Assembly (NCBI GenBank): GCA_003342815.1
Contig: PTEX01000311.1
Location: 184,027 to 248,026, forward strand
DNA length: 64,000 bases
Direction: 5' to 3'
DNA from: Eudromia elegans
Lineage: Eukaryota; Chordata; Aves; Tinamiformes; Tinamidae
Shown: positions 1 to 11,361 of the stretch, in pieces
How the letters are laid out: each line of letters opens with the position of its first letter
How positions within the stretch are numbered: position 1 is the first letter of the stretch
Notes under the pieces: model-generated
Told to the model about the DNA's origin: nothing
Seen by the model: the letters and a program-made list of their open reading frames with translations, nothing else
The model's database searches: none
Program-made: the position numbers and the translations under genes

Positions 1-1212
1 TGAAGATCCCCTTAAAGCAGGATGGTGGCAGTCAGCATAAAAGAGAACTCCCTGCTGCTGCAGACAGGCCGTGTTAAAACGATGTGAACACATCTGGAGA
101 GGAAACAAGGCCCCCAGGGTTTGCAGCTCAGCAAGTGGAGGCATCTTCTGCGGCTCAGCATATGCTTTGGGGCAAGCCTGTGGCTGCTGCTGCATCCTGC
201 TCCCAAATGGCAGGAAGTTTTCAGCCCTTTCCTGATGGAGAGGGCTCTGGGGGTGCAACAGTTTTAAGCTCACAGTGAAGCATTACTTTTACAGCCAATA
301 TTGCCACAAATTCCAGCTGTTCTGCACTAGCAAGATGTAGTCACAGAGCAGAATTGTTCCTTGCTGATTAGTTTACAGCTTTTCCCCTTCTGACTTGCGT
401 AGCTTGAGAGAGATTTTAGAAAGTGCACCACTCGACACAAAACATGAAAAGTGACTTTTAGCTGACAGATTCTGATGGGTCCTGATGTGGTATCAATGCA
501 CTTGAAGAGTTTTTAAAGCAACCACTGTTTCAGTCAGTTCACCTCTGTTAACACTTTGGCATTTTGAGGTATGAGCTTTCTGCCCTTAGTAGGTAATGTG
601 GGATTTTAGAGCCCAGAAAGCAACATATTTTGGGTTGCTAAGTGGTTAGCATTTCAAAGTCAGATGCAGATTGAAATTTACCTTGGCAGAAACACGCAGG
701 AGAATGGGCCAGGCTCCCAAATACAATCGGGCTGCTCATTGCAGAGGAGTCACCATTCTGGTACCAACACTCACATGGTGGTGCTGCTGAGTGTTTTGTG
801 TGGCTTGAATGGCAGAGGAGCAATCCAGGAGGGACTGGGATGCACTCGAGAGCGCAAACTTCCTTGTTTTGCTGCACAGTGTGCTGAGTGTGGCACTCAA
901 CCAGCACTCTCTGCGCTGTCGCTTAGGGCTACAACAAGATTCCGCAGCATTCTCCAGTGTTCTTGAGGTCTGTATGCCTTAATCTTTTACACTGCTGTAA
1001 ATACTGTGCACATTTGCAAAGCCTCCTGAATTCCTAAGAGAAATGGCGAGAGCTGTAACTTCACAGGCTGAAAAGAAATCACTTAGTTATGTCCTGAAAA
1101 CCGGAATGATATGTTGTCCCACGTCAGGGATCTACTGCAGCACTTGAAAGAGAAGTTCTGCGTGTTGTCAGAGGAGCTAAAGTCACAAAGCAGGTGGTTT
1201 GCTGTGTCTGAA
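1..1212. other. Non-coding stretch, nothing recognised
   Basis: Mixed-composition sequence without a repeat family or exon that I recognise. The open frames here (up to about 100 codons, for example 664-966 on the plus strand) overlap others on the opposite strand and have no domain-like character. Confidence 0.6.
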
Positions 1213-2058
1213 ACATTGCAGGTGATGAACCTGGGAGGAATAACTGATAGCCCTGANGGCTGNGCTGCCATCCAGAGGGACCTGGACAGACTGGACAGCT
1301 GGGCGGCGAGTAACCTCATGAAGTTCAACAAGGGCAAGTGCAGGGTCCTGCACCTGGGCAGGAATAACCCNNNNNNNNNNNNNNNNNNNNNNNNNNNNNN
1401 NNNNNNNNNNNNNNNNNNNNNNNNNNNNNNNNNNNNNNNNNNNNNNNNNNNNNNNNNNNNNNNNNNNNNNNNNNNNNNNNNNNNNNNNNNNNNNNNNNNN
1501 NNNNNNNNNNNNNNNNNNNNNNNNNNNNNNNNNNNNNNNNNNNNNNNNNNNNNNNNNNNNNNNNNNNNNNNNNNNNNNNNNNNNNNNNNNNNNNNNNNNN
1601 NNNNNNNNNNNNNNNNNNNNNNNNNNNNNNNNNNNNNNNNNNNNNNNNNNNNNNNNNNNNNNNNNNNNNNNNNNNNNNNNNNNNNNNNNNNNNNNNNNNN
1701 NNNNNNNNNNNNNNNNNNNNNNNNNNNNNNNNNNNNNNNNNNNNNNNNNNNNNNNNNNNNNNNNNNNNNNNNNNNNNNNNNNNNNNNNNNNNNNNNNNNN
1801 NNNNNNNNNNNNNNNNNNNNNNNNNNNNNNNNNNNNNNNNNNNNNNNNNNNNNNNNNNNNNNNNNNNNNNNNNNNNNNNNNNNNNNNNNNNNNNNNNNNN
1901 NNNNNNNNNNNNNNNNNNNNNNNNNNNNNNNNNNNNNNNNNNNNNNNNNNNNNNNNNNNNNNNNNNNNNNNNNNNNNNNNNNNNNNNNNNTGTGCAGGGG
2001 GTTGGACTAGATGACCTCTACAGGTCCCTTCCAACCCTAGCCATTCTATGATTCTATG
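1213..2058 (+). mobile_element. CR1 LINE, 5'-truncated, interior lost in an assembly gap
   Basis: This is the 3' part of a CR1 non-LTR retrotransposon. In the frame open from 1111, residues after about position 35 read as the CR1 reverse-transcriptase segment downstream of the FADD box: LGG, then [20 protein letters not shown], then [15 protein letters not shown]. The FADD box itself is decayed (around 1213-1225). The next 620 bases are N. Sequence resumes at 1991 with the canonical CR1 tail (a GGTTGGACTAGATGACCTC block followed by AGGTCCCTTCCAACCC) and ends in two ATTCTATG units at 2043-2058. The distance across the gap fits the missing C-terminal coding part plus a short 3' UTR. The 5' truncation is usual for CR1, which replicates by target-primed reverse transcription. 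The copy is dead: it is truncated and has ambiguous bases at 1257 and 1263. The exact 5' edge is uncertain by tens of bases. Confidence 0.93.
1371..1990. other. Assembly gap of 620 N
   Basis: A run of 620 Ns inside the CR1 element. The long open frames spanning it on both strands are artefacts of untranslated Ns. Such gaps commonly fall in young repeats because reads cannot be placed uniquely. Confidence 0.99.
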
Positions 2059-2398
2059 AACCTGCACTGCTACCCCATATTCTTATAGTCCAGTGAACCT
2101 CTGCTGCTGCATTCCTATGGCTTCTCAAAATGCTCTGCAGGGAGAAGTTTTGGTGCGTGGTTGGTATTGAGCTACTCATCATAATGTTCTTATCCTTTGT
2201 GACATTTCCATATTGTCTTTGAATTTTTCAAGAAGCCATAATGTATCTTTATAGTTCTAGTAATAGAAGAGGCTTTGGAAAAATCACATAAAAGCAGGAA
2301 GAGTAAGGGGCACAGGAGGAATTGTACCAAGTAGGCTCTTTTAAATGGAGAAATAAAAAAAACAACAACAAACAAACCTCATGGTGTCCTTTGCCCTT
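2059..2398. other. Short non-coding spacer between two CR1 fragments
   Basis: Unique-looking sequence between the plus-strand CR1 end and the minus-strand CR1 tail. It contains a short A-rich simple stretch (about 2352-2377, with AAC/AAAC units). No gene seen. Confidence 0.6.
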
Positions 2399-2715
2399 GG
2401 AATCCCAGAATTGCTAAGTGGCAGGGGTTGGGTGGGAGCTGGAGATCTAATGCAAGCCCCTTTTTGGGGTAGGATTGCATGGAGTAGGTTACTCGGGGTT
2501 GTGTATAGTCAAGCCTTGAATACCTGCATGGATGGAGAATCCACAGCTGCTCTGGACAACNTGTTCCGGTGCTCAGACACCCTCTCAGCATTTTTTTTTA
2601 TGTTTAAATGGACAGTTATGTGTTTTGAATTGTATCTTTTGCCTCTTGCCCTGTCCCTGGTCACCCTAAGCAGAGTGGGGCTCAGTTCCCTCCTGTGCTG
2701 CTCATTACCTCACCA
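2399..2715 (-). mobile_element. CR1 LINE 3' fragment (CR1-Y-like), antisense
   Basis: Read on the plus strand this is the reverse complement of a CR1 3' end. It has CCCAGAATTGCTAAG, then a GGTTGG/GGAGATCTAATGCAAGCCCC segment, a GTCAAGCCTTGAATACCTGCATGG segment (2510-2533), GGAGAATCCACAGCTGCTCTGG, a TGTTCCGGTGCTCAGACACCCTC segment (2561-2583), then TTTTATGTTTAAATGGACAG and TTGCCTCTTGCCCTGTC. This order is the hallmark of antisense CR1 tails in birds and resembles the CR1-Y group. It is diverged from the copy at 1213-2058, so it is an independent and older insertion. The far boundary, towards the element's 5' side, fades near 2700-2720. Confidence 0.9.
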
Positions 2716-3014
2716 AAGGAATTGGGATGAACTTGGTGCAGCTCATGGTGGAAAGCATGGGGAACACAGTGGAGAAGCTGCNACAGGGATCAGGCAGGAA
2801 AGGTGCTTACTGGAGTGTTTAATTGTTGCTTCTCTTTCTCACAATTCCAATTTGTGTTAATTAGCAATAACTTAAGCAGAAATTCCCACTTGCTGTGACA
2901 GTAATGGATGGGGAATGCAGTGCTGGGCCCTGAGCCTGCTGTTGGGCACGTTGGTGCTGCGTGGTGGGGCCATGCTGTGCTGCTACGTCTGGGGCAGGAG
3001 AATGTGCAATTCAT
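2716..3014. other. Spacer before the tandem-repeat complex
   Basis: No gene recognised. The sequence becomes G-rich near 2905-3005 and runs into the repeat complex without a sharp border. An extra decayed repeat unit could be hidden here. Confidence 0.5.
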
Positions 3015-3480
3015 GCTATTGTGAGCTTAACCCTGATGATTTAGTCCACATGGGCAAAGAGTGGGGTTTGTTATCTCTCTATCTATTCAAACTATTGTGT
3101 CCTTGCTGGTTTTGTGCTTTGCAGGAGAAAGGTGTGAAGTTTGTGGTAAGTCTGTATATATTTCAGGCTGTGGTAATGTTAATTATCTGATAATCTAGTC
3201 CACAGGGGCAAGAAATGGAGCAATCTTGTTCCCTGGGCAGAGTGGTTTTTAGTGCGTGTATATGCTGTTATCCCAGACAAATTGGTTCACAGAAGCAAGA
3301 GGTGGAGTTTGTAAGGGGGTAAATATATATTTTCATATTCCAGCCATGATGCTAACCCCTGTACTCTGCTTTCTGGGAAAAGGAGTGGAATTTTAGTAAG
3401 AATACGTATTTGCTGTTATCGTCCTAATCCCTGCTGTTCGATGCCCAGGGAGGAAGAGTGGAGTTTGTAACTGATGTGTG
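3015..3480. repeat. Diverged tandem array, units about 70-95 bp
   Basis: At least five or six decayed copies of one unit follow each other. The shared skeleton is a TGCTGTTAT-like start, then a (T/A)GTCCACAGGGGCAAGA-like core, then GGTGGAGTTTGTAAG, then a TATATTT-rich end. Copies can be recognised at about 3016-3090, 3112-3167 (partial), 3172-3260, 3263-3335, 3340-3405 and 3408-3480; a further one sits at 4350-4425. Unit length and divergence vary, as in an old degenerating minisatellite or satellite remnant. I do not recognise the family. Strand is arbitrary. Confidence 0.65.
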
Positions 3481-3602
3481 TTAAGATTGTGATGTTGAAA
3501 GTAGAGTTCACACTGTGTTTATGTCCAGGCAATTCTTAAATGAGCGTTTCTCAGAAGTGAGGGATGGGATGTGCTGGACATAAGTTGTGAGGTTGACTGC
3601 GT

Positions 3603-3878
3603 TTGTGTATGGGCACCCAAATAGCCTGTGCATGGACACCCAACCAGTTCATGCACGGGCACCCCATTAACTCATGCTTGAATGCCCAAATAATTCAGTA
3701 TTCACTGTTTGTTCATTATTGGTGCCCAATAACCTCAGCCACGAGAGCCCGGTCGGTTTGTACTCGAGCAGACAATCGCTTCTGCTCGAGCACGCGAGTC
3801 ACGCATGGAGGCACAAGTAGCTCATGCATGGGCACCTAGCGTGTCACGTGTGCCTGCCCCATGACTTCATGCATGGGG
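3603..3878. repeat. Degenerate 23-bp minisatellite, block 1
   Basis: A 23-bp unit close to TGCATGGGCACCCAAATAAC+TCA is repeated about a dozen times with strong decay. The best units start at about 3607, 3630, 3653, 3676, 3826 and 3865. The middle units (about 3735-3800) have drifted to a CTCGAGCA-rich form that includes a perfect 9-bp inverted repeat with a 10-nt loop (3763-3771 with 3782-3790). The period of 23 is not a multiple of three, but 69 bp is, so the open frames here repeat themselves and should not be read as protein. Confidence 0.75.
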
Positions 3879-4349
3879 GCACAGCCACATTGCGTCTCCG
3901 ACTCCTTCCCACAGGGTCTCTTGCCCTTCTGGCTTCTCAGTGTCATTACTCGGTCAAGGGACCCCCACAGGCTGCGGTCCCTTCGGGGTGCCCTTGCTAT
4001 GGTGTGGAGCACCTGTGGGCAGCAGTCCCTCAGCCCAAGGGTTGAGCCTGCAGTGTGGCTTCTGTAGCTGCGTCTGTACCTGTCTGTCTTCTCTGCTGCC
4101 TCTTTGTCTCTGCATGTCCCCCCTAGGGTCCCCTTGCCTGTCTGCCTGTGCCCTGTCCCCTCTGCATGCCACTCTTTGGGGCACTATGTGTCCCCTCAGC
4201 TTCAGACCCACCTGGTGCCACCATGAGACAGTTCATGGTGATGCTCACCCTGATAATCCAGTGCACGAGGGTGAGGAGTCTGTAATGGTCCTCTTGTTCC
4301 AGCCCCTCCCAGGCTGGAGGGGATTTTGGAGAACATGTCTATGCTTTGC
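3879..4349. other. Pyrimidine-rich spacer between the two repeat blocks
   Basis: C/T-rich sequence with many CTGCCTGT/GTCTGTCT-like words at 4080-4160 and none of the 23-bp units. It separates the two copies of the duplicated module. It includes a 20-codon frame at 4223-4285 with a near-ideal vertebrate start context (GCCACCATGA) and a hydrophobic start (MRQFMVMLTLII). I regard that as probable chance. Confidence 0.5.
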
Positions 4350-4740
4350 TACCATTTTAATCCCCAATGTTTGGTCAGCCGGGAGGAAGAGCGGAGTTTA
4401 TAACAGATGTGTATTAAGATTGTGATGATGTGATGATTGTGATGTTGAAAGTACAGTTTACAATGGATTTATGCTCTTAAATCTTACGTTCTTAAATAAG
4501 TAACTTCACAGAGCTGAGGGGTGGAATGTGCTGGGCTATAAACTGCAGAGTCTATTGCATTCATCATGAGAGTCCAGTTAGGTCCTGCTTGATTGCTTGA
4601 ATCGCGCAGGCCTGAGCATCCCGTTGGTTCATGTATGAGCCTTCAATATGTGCATGAGCTCTGGTTTTTTGCACTTCCTTGCCTCATAAATTCAGGCATG
4701 AGTGCCTAACTTACTGCATGGATGCCTTAGTAATTCGATA
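4350..4740. repeat. Second copy of the repeat module (large unit plus 23-bp block 2)
   Basis: Positions 4381-4560 are a diverged copy of 3449-3602. Both contain GGGAGGAAGAG-GGAGTTT, GATGTGT-TTAAGATTGTGATG, GATGTTGAAAGTA and, further on, TTCTTAAAT followed by a GGATGGGATGTGCTGG-like segment. The second copy carries an extra GATGATGTGATGATTGT-type insertion of about 20 bp, so the offset grows from about 932 to about 953 bases. It is again followed by decayed 23-bp units (about 4570-4735, clearest at 4628-4650 and 4694-4735). The ordered pair of motifs in both copies shows duplication of a composite module. Confidence 0.7.
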
Positions 4741-5764
4741 AGGATTCAGAAAAGCTCCATTTCTAGAAAGGCCAGAACTCAACAGTGACACAGGCCCTCC
4801 GAGAACCCTCTAGCCAAATTAATACAGGCTGGAAAAGACGCCTTTGGTTCAGACTGAAAAGAAATTAAATCTAACCATTATTCCACACCTGGGTATAATT
4901 AGTACGACTTGAACTTGGATACTCTTTTAGGGTCTAGAAAGCAGCTGTGTGGGACTTTGGTTTTCTCCAGTCAGAGCTTTAGCTAATCCAGCCTTTCTGT
5001 TGCCATATGGGTTTTTTGTTTTGTATTGTGCACTAATCATTAAAATGTAATTTCCCATCACATAGCTTCCTCAGCCAGGGTGAAATGTCTGTGCTTAATG
5101 CTCATGGAAACAGACATTTTTAAAGAAAGAGCCAAATTAAACCCCCAAATTCAAGAATACAGGGTAGTTTACAGTCTGTTTCAGAGTAGGAAGCAGCACT
5201 GCTATATTTGCACCTCCAGTGGGTGCTGTAAAAGGCTGTATGTGAGCAGTTCTCAGAATACAAAATGATATTTGTTAGTGAAGAACTGAAGTAGGAGAAA
5301 ACCTGTTATTAAAAATGCTTTGTATTATTACTTAGACTGTTTCCCTTTTGCTTCTAATCCCTTGTGGGTGGCAGTCTTGTTATTTAATTCCTGGGTTTTG
5401 GGGAGGTAGGTCACCAGGCTTCCAGTGCTGACTGAGGAACTAATGGTGCAGCTGGGAGGAGAGCCAGTGTCAGAGCAGTGAAACTCTTTGGAGCAATAGA
5501 AGGTGCTGGCAGTCTGTCCCCTAGGCCGGCAGATGCTTTCCTGCAGACCCAGGTACTCGGGAGGCTGTGATTCTTCTGTCTTTGTTCTTAAACTCATGAT
5601 TTGATGCTTCTAAACTGACTTTTCTCATCTCATCTCCCTCATGTCCCTCTGGTAGCTTTAACTACTTTGTGAAAGCTGCTTGTAATGAGATGGTGAGCTT
5701 TGCACTAGCTCACACCGCCTTTGAAAGCCAGTCTTTCTTAGAATAGGGCAAAACCTTGCTATGC
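4741..5764. other. Non-coding stretch, nothing recognised
   Basis: Ordinary mixed sequence between the repeat complex and a microsatellite. Open frames at 5080-5268 (plus) and 5328-5597 (minus) are short and featureless. Confidence 0.6.
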
Positions 5765-5814
5765 CATATATATATATATGTGTGTGTGTGTGCATGTATA
5801 TACATATATATATG
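5765..5814. repeat. Compound TA/TG microsatellite
   Basis: An (AT)n run passes into (GT)n and back into (AT)n. Mirror symmetry within the tract may allow alternative DNA structure, but it is short. Confidence 0.95.
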
Positions 5815-8800
5815 TCTACAGTGGAGCTTGTCACTCTACAAGCTGCTGATCTAGAAGGAAAAGCAAGCAGCTGTGTTTATAACTTCCCTGGAAAATGAGC
5901 AGAAAGCTGCAAGTTTGTCCATCTGCAGCTTGTTCCCTTGCTCTCATCTGGGTAGTACCTGATGCATGCAGAGAGCTATGAATAATTTGGGTTGCATAAT
6001 GCAGTGGGTTTGTTGCTGGGTTTGAGCCATTCTTACTGAAAATGGAAACTGCTCTGCGAGCCATCTGTGGTACATGCCTTAGTGAAACAAAATCCTGCAT
6101 GCAGTTAACCTGTCATCAGGCCTTTTTGTAGCCACAGAGAAACTGTGACTTTTACAGAGAGGGAGGGAAAATGGCAAGAGTATCAGGCACGCTTGGGCAT
6201 TTCTTGTTGGGATTCAATATTCTGTTTTTTCCACCTCAGAATGAAGGAATGACAAGTTAGATCTGTTGAGGCTTGAAGATGTTGAGAGTAAATCTCCCTT
6301 AGGGCCTAGTTTCTGCTGCTTTCATTCAGTTTGAACTGTCCTTTATTCTGAGTGGTGTCCCTGACATCAGGAGGGGGTTTAGGTTCAGCCTGATCAGCAC
6401 AGTAATCTCTATGGGAGTAGAGAGGAGTCAGAATTTTACAAAGCTGATAGGCTGCACGTTTACCAGGAAGGGGAAAAGCCTAAAATGAGGCTGCTCTGGC
6501 TGCAGAGCTCTGTGGTCCTCTTGTCCTTCCATCAGAAGCCGGCCACCGTGCAGGTCTGCGTGGAGACCATAATATTATGTCTGTATGGAGTGGACCGGCC
6601 TGGTCCATCAGATGGTTGTTTCCCTTGTGCTCTTCCCCTGTGAGCAGTAGTGAGATGACTGATGTGGGCCTTGAGGAATTAGGGTTGCCAGGGCTTGCAT
6701 GTCACCCCTGTCCAGGAATTTAGCCCTGACAAGAGTGTCACCCTGGCCAAGCACCCGTTCTCCTCACTGTCTTTTCCCTCACCTGTATCCAGCACCTTCT
6801 TCTGTCCAACTCTGACCCACTTGTACTGCTTAATGTGTGGGTAGAGAGCAAGTCCAAACAGTACCAGGAGGGAAAATAGGTCTTATTTCCACTCTTAGGG
6901 ATGAGGTATCTGCAGCATATAAGAAGGGGGATTCTTGCCTCTCTCTTCTTGTATCACAATGTATCCCCAGTAGCACGATGCTGCTTGTAGCTTACATTTT
7001 GAAGTACCTTGTTTTTCTTCATTAATGCTTCCAAATGTACCTGCTTGTACTCTGCAGGACAAAGATGGCATTTTACTTCAGAAGACCTTGCTATTTGCAA
7101 TTTAGGTGTTCAGAGTTGTTGGATATGGAAACTTGTGAGCCCTGTAGAAGTCACAGTTTGGGATGAAGTTCAAAATATAAAAAGGCTATTGATTAGTCTT
7201 CCTTTTAGAGAAAAGGGAGTCTTGTTTTGGAGAGAGTCAATGCAGTGAAAAGTGGTGAAATCTGGAGCATTTGGACGTGTTGGGAAGGAGGGGAGTTTGA
7301 GGGATGAATAGGAGGGGGTGGGTTGCTTGGTCTGCACTGGGCTCCGTGCAGTCTCACCTAGAGCAGCATCTGGTCCTACAGCTGCACCACAGACATACCC
7401 TGATGTAAACAGAATAGAAAGGGGGTTGGAACGAGAAGGGCAAAGCAGCTGGTCTATGTTGTGGGGCAGGGGAGGTTGGATCCAGAATGTGCTTTGATTT
7501 CTTTGAAAGTCAGGAAAAGCCAGGNTCCCAGTTAGCTTGTACTAGCACAACGGGCTTTGAGGAGAAAGATCTGGGAGGTTCTTGGTGCACGTGCCCAGAG
7601 GCAGCCTTGCTGTGCTAAGGAACACGTCCTGATTAGCTGCACACGTGGCAGGAATTTTGCATTGCCATTAAAGCAATAAAAAGTCCTGAAAAGTTTCCGT
7701 GACATTAATTTTAGTTCATTGGAGATAATCCATGTAGGGCTTAAATAATACATGAGATTTATGCCATNGAAGGTATGTGCTGCATCTCAACCCTAGTGCA
7801 AAGGAATCCGCAGTGTTGACACCAAGCAGGCAAGCTGGGAGGCAGGACAGAACCGCGCTTTCATCCAGTGTTGCTGCCTGTTTCTTCTCCTGGCTTTCAT
7901 CTCTCTGGCTCTCCTCCCGCCTCCCCTTTTTTTGTTGATTGGTGTCACCTCACATGCTTAGGATGTCTGCCTGCCTGCCCCGAGTGTGAACACATCCCCT
8001 GGAATGCTGATTTGCTCGTTTCACACCAGTGTCAAAATGACTTATTAAATTCGGCACCTCCTGATACTCGCTGCCTGATGTGTTGCTATCCAAACATTAA
8101 ATGACAATAAGCATATGCGGGTGCNGGGCCTAGCAAACTCATTTAGTTTGATAAAAATGTCATAGCAATGTGCTTTAAATCACTGTCCTTTTCATCATTG
8201 TTAATTGCTAGCTGTAGACCTCTTTCCCGCGCCTAGCGCAAGCGTTAGGATGCTGCTCCTTCTTGCCTGATTAAGTTCTTTTTTTTTTTAACTGTAGAAA
8301 TCCTTTGCAGTAGCAGTGTTATTTCATCAAGAGATGGATTTTGCTCTTAATTAGCCAACATGCCACCAGGGATACTTCAGAGTCATGGGTGTGAAAGAGC
8401 CTCCAGCAGAAGATGATTCTCTGGGATTAAAAAAAAAAGGCAATATATGGGTGACTTGGGAATAATTGGCAGCTCCAGCGATGGTAAGTTGGCTCTAGCA
8501 CTGACAATATGTTCTGGTGTAATATCAGTACCTGCTTCTGTCTGCTTTCTAGTTGGCTCACTTCGTCAGACTTGATGAGAACAGGTTTTGGATATAACAA
8601 TAGTATCCCATCTCCTGGGGATGGGAAACCCTTCTCCCCCTTTCTGCTGTTGCTGGTGAAGGGCATAGTTTTCACAGCACATTGCAAACCAGGTTTTGTT
8701 TTGCTCTCTGAGAGAAATTCACCTTCTTAGGCCAGGTCAAGAAAAAATTTTCTAAAGAAATTCTTGTGCTTTTAAAATCAATAGCAACAAGTCTCAGAGA

Positions 8801-11336
8801 TAGNATAGTACTCACAGCTTAAGGAGCTGGGAAGAAGCCCAGTGTGTCCCATACCCCTTCCTTCCCTGAAGCAGGTCTGTTCTGCAGGTGCTACCCTGGA
8901 GAAGTGAGTGTTGTGGATGGAGCCTCCCCTGCTNCACATCACAGGAATCCACCTGTGTCCTTCCAGTTTCTTAAATGTTAAAAGGTTTCAGGCTGTTTAC
9001 CCTTCATAGGGCATTTGGGCTGTTACTTCTCCTGTCCCCCATGGAGAAGGAGGGCAAATTATTGCCTTCTGATGGCAGCAGTTTGCACTGGCAGGACTCT
9101 TATCCTGTCCCATCCAGTCTGCTTTGCAGACTAGCTTATCTGTGGCTCTTCCCACTTTTCCTTAGAGCTCTTCTTTTGTAGACTCTAGACTTGAACCTGA
9201 ATGAATCTGTTCAATTCCTAGTACTACTCACATCCTTTAATTTGGGCTCTTGCATTATCTTGACTTCTCTCTTTAAGAGAGAGACACTCCTGTGGTCTGA
9301 AAGGTACTGAATCCCTGCCAATACTGTGCAGGTGATTGCTCAGTGCCTCAAGCTGGCCTGATTTTCAATGCACGAAAGGAATTTCTGCTGCAAATAAGAG
9401 AGAATAGCTCTTTAAAAAAGAAAAACAGTTCACGGGTTCCTTCAGTTCCAAAGGAAGATATGGTTATTTGTTGAGATATATGCACTAGGAGTGAGTAGAA
9501 TTTCAGAAATCTCTGTAAAGATACCTACTTCTCTTCCTACTACTGGAGCTTAAACACCACCAAGGATGACTAAAACTTTTTCAAAGCTTGGCCAAAAGTA
9601 ATACTTGAGAAAATGATACAGACCAATAGAATTTTTAAAAATGGAAAAAACCCAACCTTGTCTGTAGGAGTAAGTATAAAGTATTTTTGAATCTAATTGA
9701 GACTTTAGAAGGGAGCAAGATGAAGGGATCACATTGTGCTGCTACTTGAGACTGTTGTAACATTTATTGATTCAGCCCAAATTCCTTGAAGAAATCAAAC
9801 CCAAACAATCTCGTCTGGCAAGCACCTCCTTGATTTGGAACTCACTGAAATCAATGGCAAGACTGGGGATGTGATCCTAATTGTCAAGAAGAACTTGCAA
9901 TTACTTAGCACATCTTCTGAAGAGAGATACAATTTCAGCAGCCCAAGTTGTTCTTTTCCGAGTGGAATGAACTCTAACACATCCTTCACATCGCGAGCCT
10001 GTCAAGTTGTAGGAGACAGATATGTGATCAGGCATTCGGAGGTGCCTGTCTTGTAGCAGCGGAGCAGAGGCTGTTGTATTGGTGTCAAATGAAAGGAGAA
10101 GCTACTCAGGCTTCACGGGGGCTATCTGCTCTGGATGAGAGGCCAATGACCCTTTCTCAGCNAGCCTGGAGCTGGGGGCTCGGTGAGGGTGATATGCAAA
10201 ACCTGTGGGCAGGAGGATGGGCTCGTTAGGCTGAGCTCATTTCTCGCACCTTAGGGAGGTAATTTAAGACATGTCTATCACGTTGTTGAAACCTCGCAGA
10301 AATGGTGAATTGTTCTACAGAAAGTGGGAAAGCATTCTAAAGTTTTGAAGTGGTACATTTTGCTTGGGAAAAGCGAGGCTGTTTTTGCACTTTGAGCTTT
10401 TGGGTCTCTCTGAAAGTGTCTTCATTTCAAAATCTGCTGTCCATTAAAAAAAAAAGTCCATCCAAACTGAAATGGAATAGCTTTGGTGCAATATAAAATC
10501 TTTTACTGCTCAGAAGTAATGGGAGCAATGTTTTGATGTGTGTTTAGCTGAAATGTGAAGACTGATAGAAGTACTGCCATTCTCCCCATCCTCAATTCAT
10601 TCTTCATAGGAACCTGGATTTTGGCCATGTTTTGTTCTCCTGTGGTACCTCACCTAGCAGTGCTGGCTACAGGTCAGTCCTGTAGACTTTGCCTGGTAGC
10701 TGGAGTTACCCGCTTGCATCAAAAGTGCTTTTCTTCAGTCAGTTTTTCTACGGATAGCTTGTCTGTAATGTTGCAAGAATTCAGGTACTTTAATGTAAAA
10801 TAACTTTGTTCGTTTTTCTCTCAGTCAATTTTTTTCCAGGGTTTACCTCACTAGACCTGCATGGTGTGTGGGCAGGAGATGACAATGTGCAAAGAAACAA
10901 GGATTTGCATCAGTGTGCTTGACAGTAAGTTTATTTTCACTGAAAGTGGCAGAAAAGAATAACTGAGCAGCCCTTCTTCTTGTGCTGGAGAGACTGGGAA
11001 TTGCTGCTGAGACCAGCTCTGGGAGGTAAATACTATCTTAGCAGTCCTACAAATGACAGGCAAGGAAACGGAAAGGAGAAAGGAAGAAGCTTTGGGTGGC
11101 TGTTGGCATCTGTCTTGTGATGTGGATGGTGTGCGTTGGACAGGCTTAGGAAAACAGCTGTAGAAAGGAATAAAAAGCAGGACAAATGTTCAGAAGACAA
11201 GAATAAAGTAGGACTTTTCTGAAGATACATTGATATTTTCAGTGACAAAGAAAGATTTTTTGATGTATTGTTTTTAATAGTATCCAAGCAGTTTATTAAT
11301 GGAGGCAAAACCTTCTTTGTGGTATTAGACAGACTA
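5815..11336. other. 5.5 kb without recognisable genes
   Basis: Mixed composition with short homopolymers (T-run near 8279-8289, A-run near 8430). Around 9835-9870 the words AACTCACTGAAATCAATGGC hint at the same ancient amniote repeat found at 25325-25410, but too little remains to call. No exon, RNA gene or further CR1 tail was seen. Confidence 0.55.
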
Positions 11337-11361
11337 GCTAGTGTGAATTAATCACACTAGC
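11337..11361. repeat. Perfect 10-bp inverted repeat, 5-nt loop
   Basis: GCTAGTGTGA (11337-11346), loop ATTAA, then TCACACTAGC (11352-11361). A further ATTAG/CTAAT pairing (about 11324-11328 with 11362-11366) extends it across an asymmetric bulge. It could fold as a hairpin in RNA or be the remnant of a small foldback element. It is too short for a convincing microRNA precursor. Confidence 0.6.

Noticed and set aside
1111-2067. Open frames of 299 and 294 codons on opposite strands
   Set aside because: Both run through 620 Ns; only the flanking CR1 residues are real.
3125-3145. 21-bp micro-exon between TTTGCAG and GTAAGT
   Set aside because: It lies inside a decayed tandem-repeat unit whose sister copies also carry GTTTGTAAG, so the splice-like words are part of the repeat.
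4223-4285. 20-codon frame with an ideal start context
   Set aside because: Very short, within the repeat complex spacer, no TATA box or splice context.
9835-9870. AACTCACTGAAATCAATGGC resembling the ancient palindromic repeat
   Set aside because: Too short and lacking the second arm.
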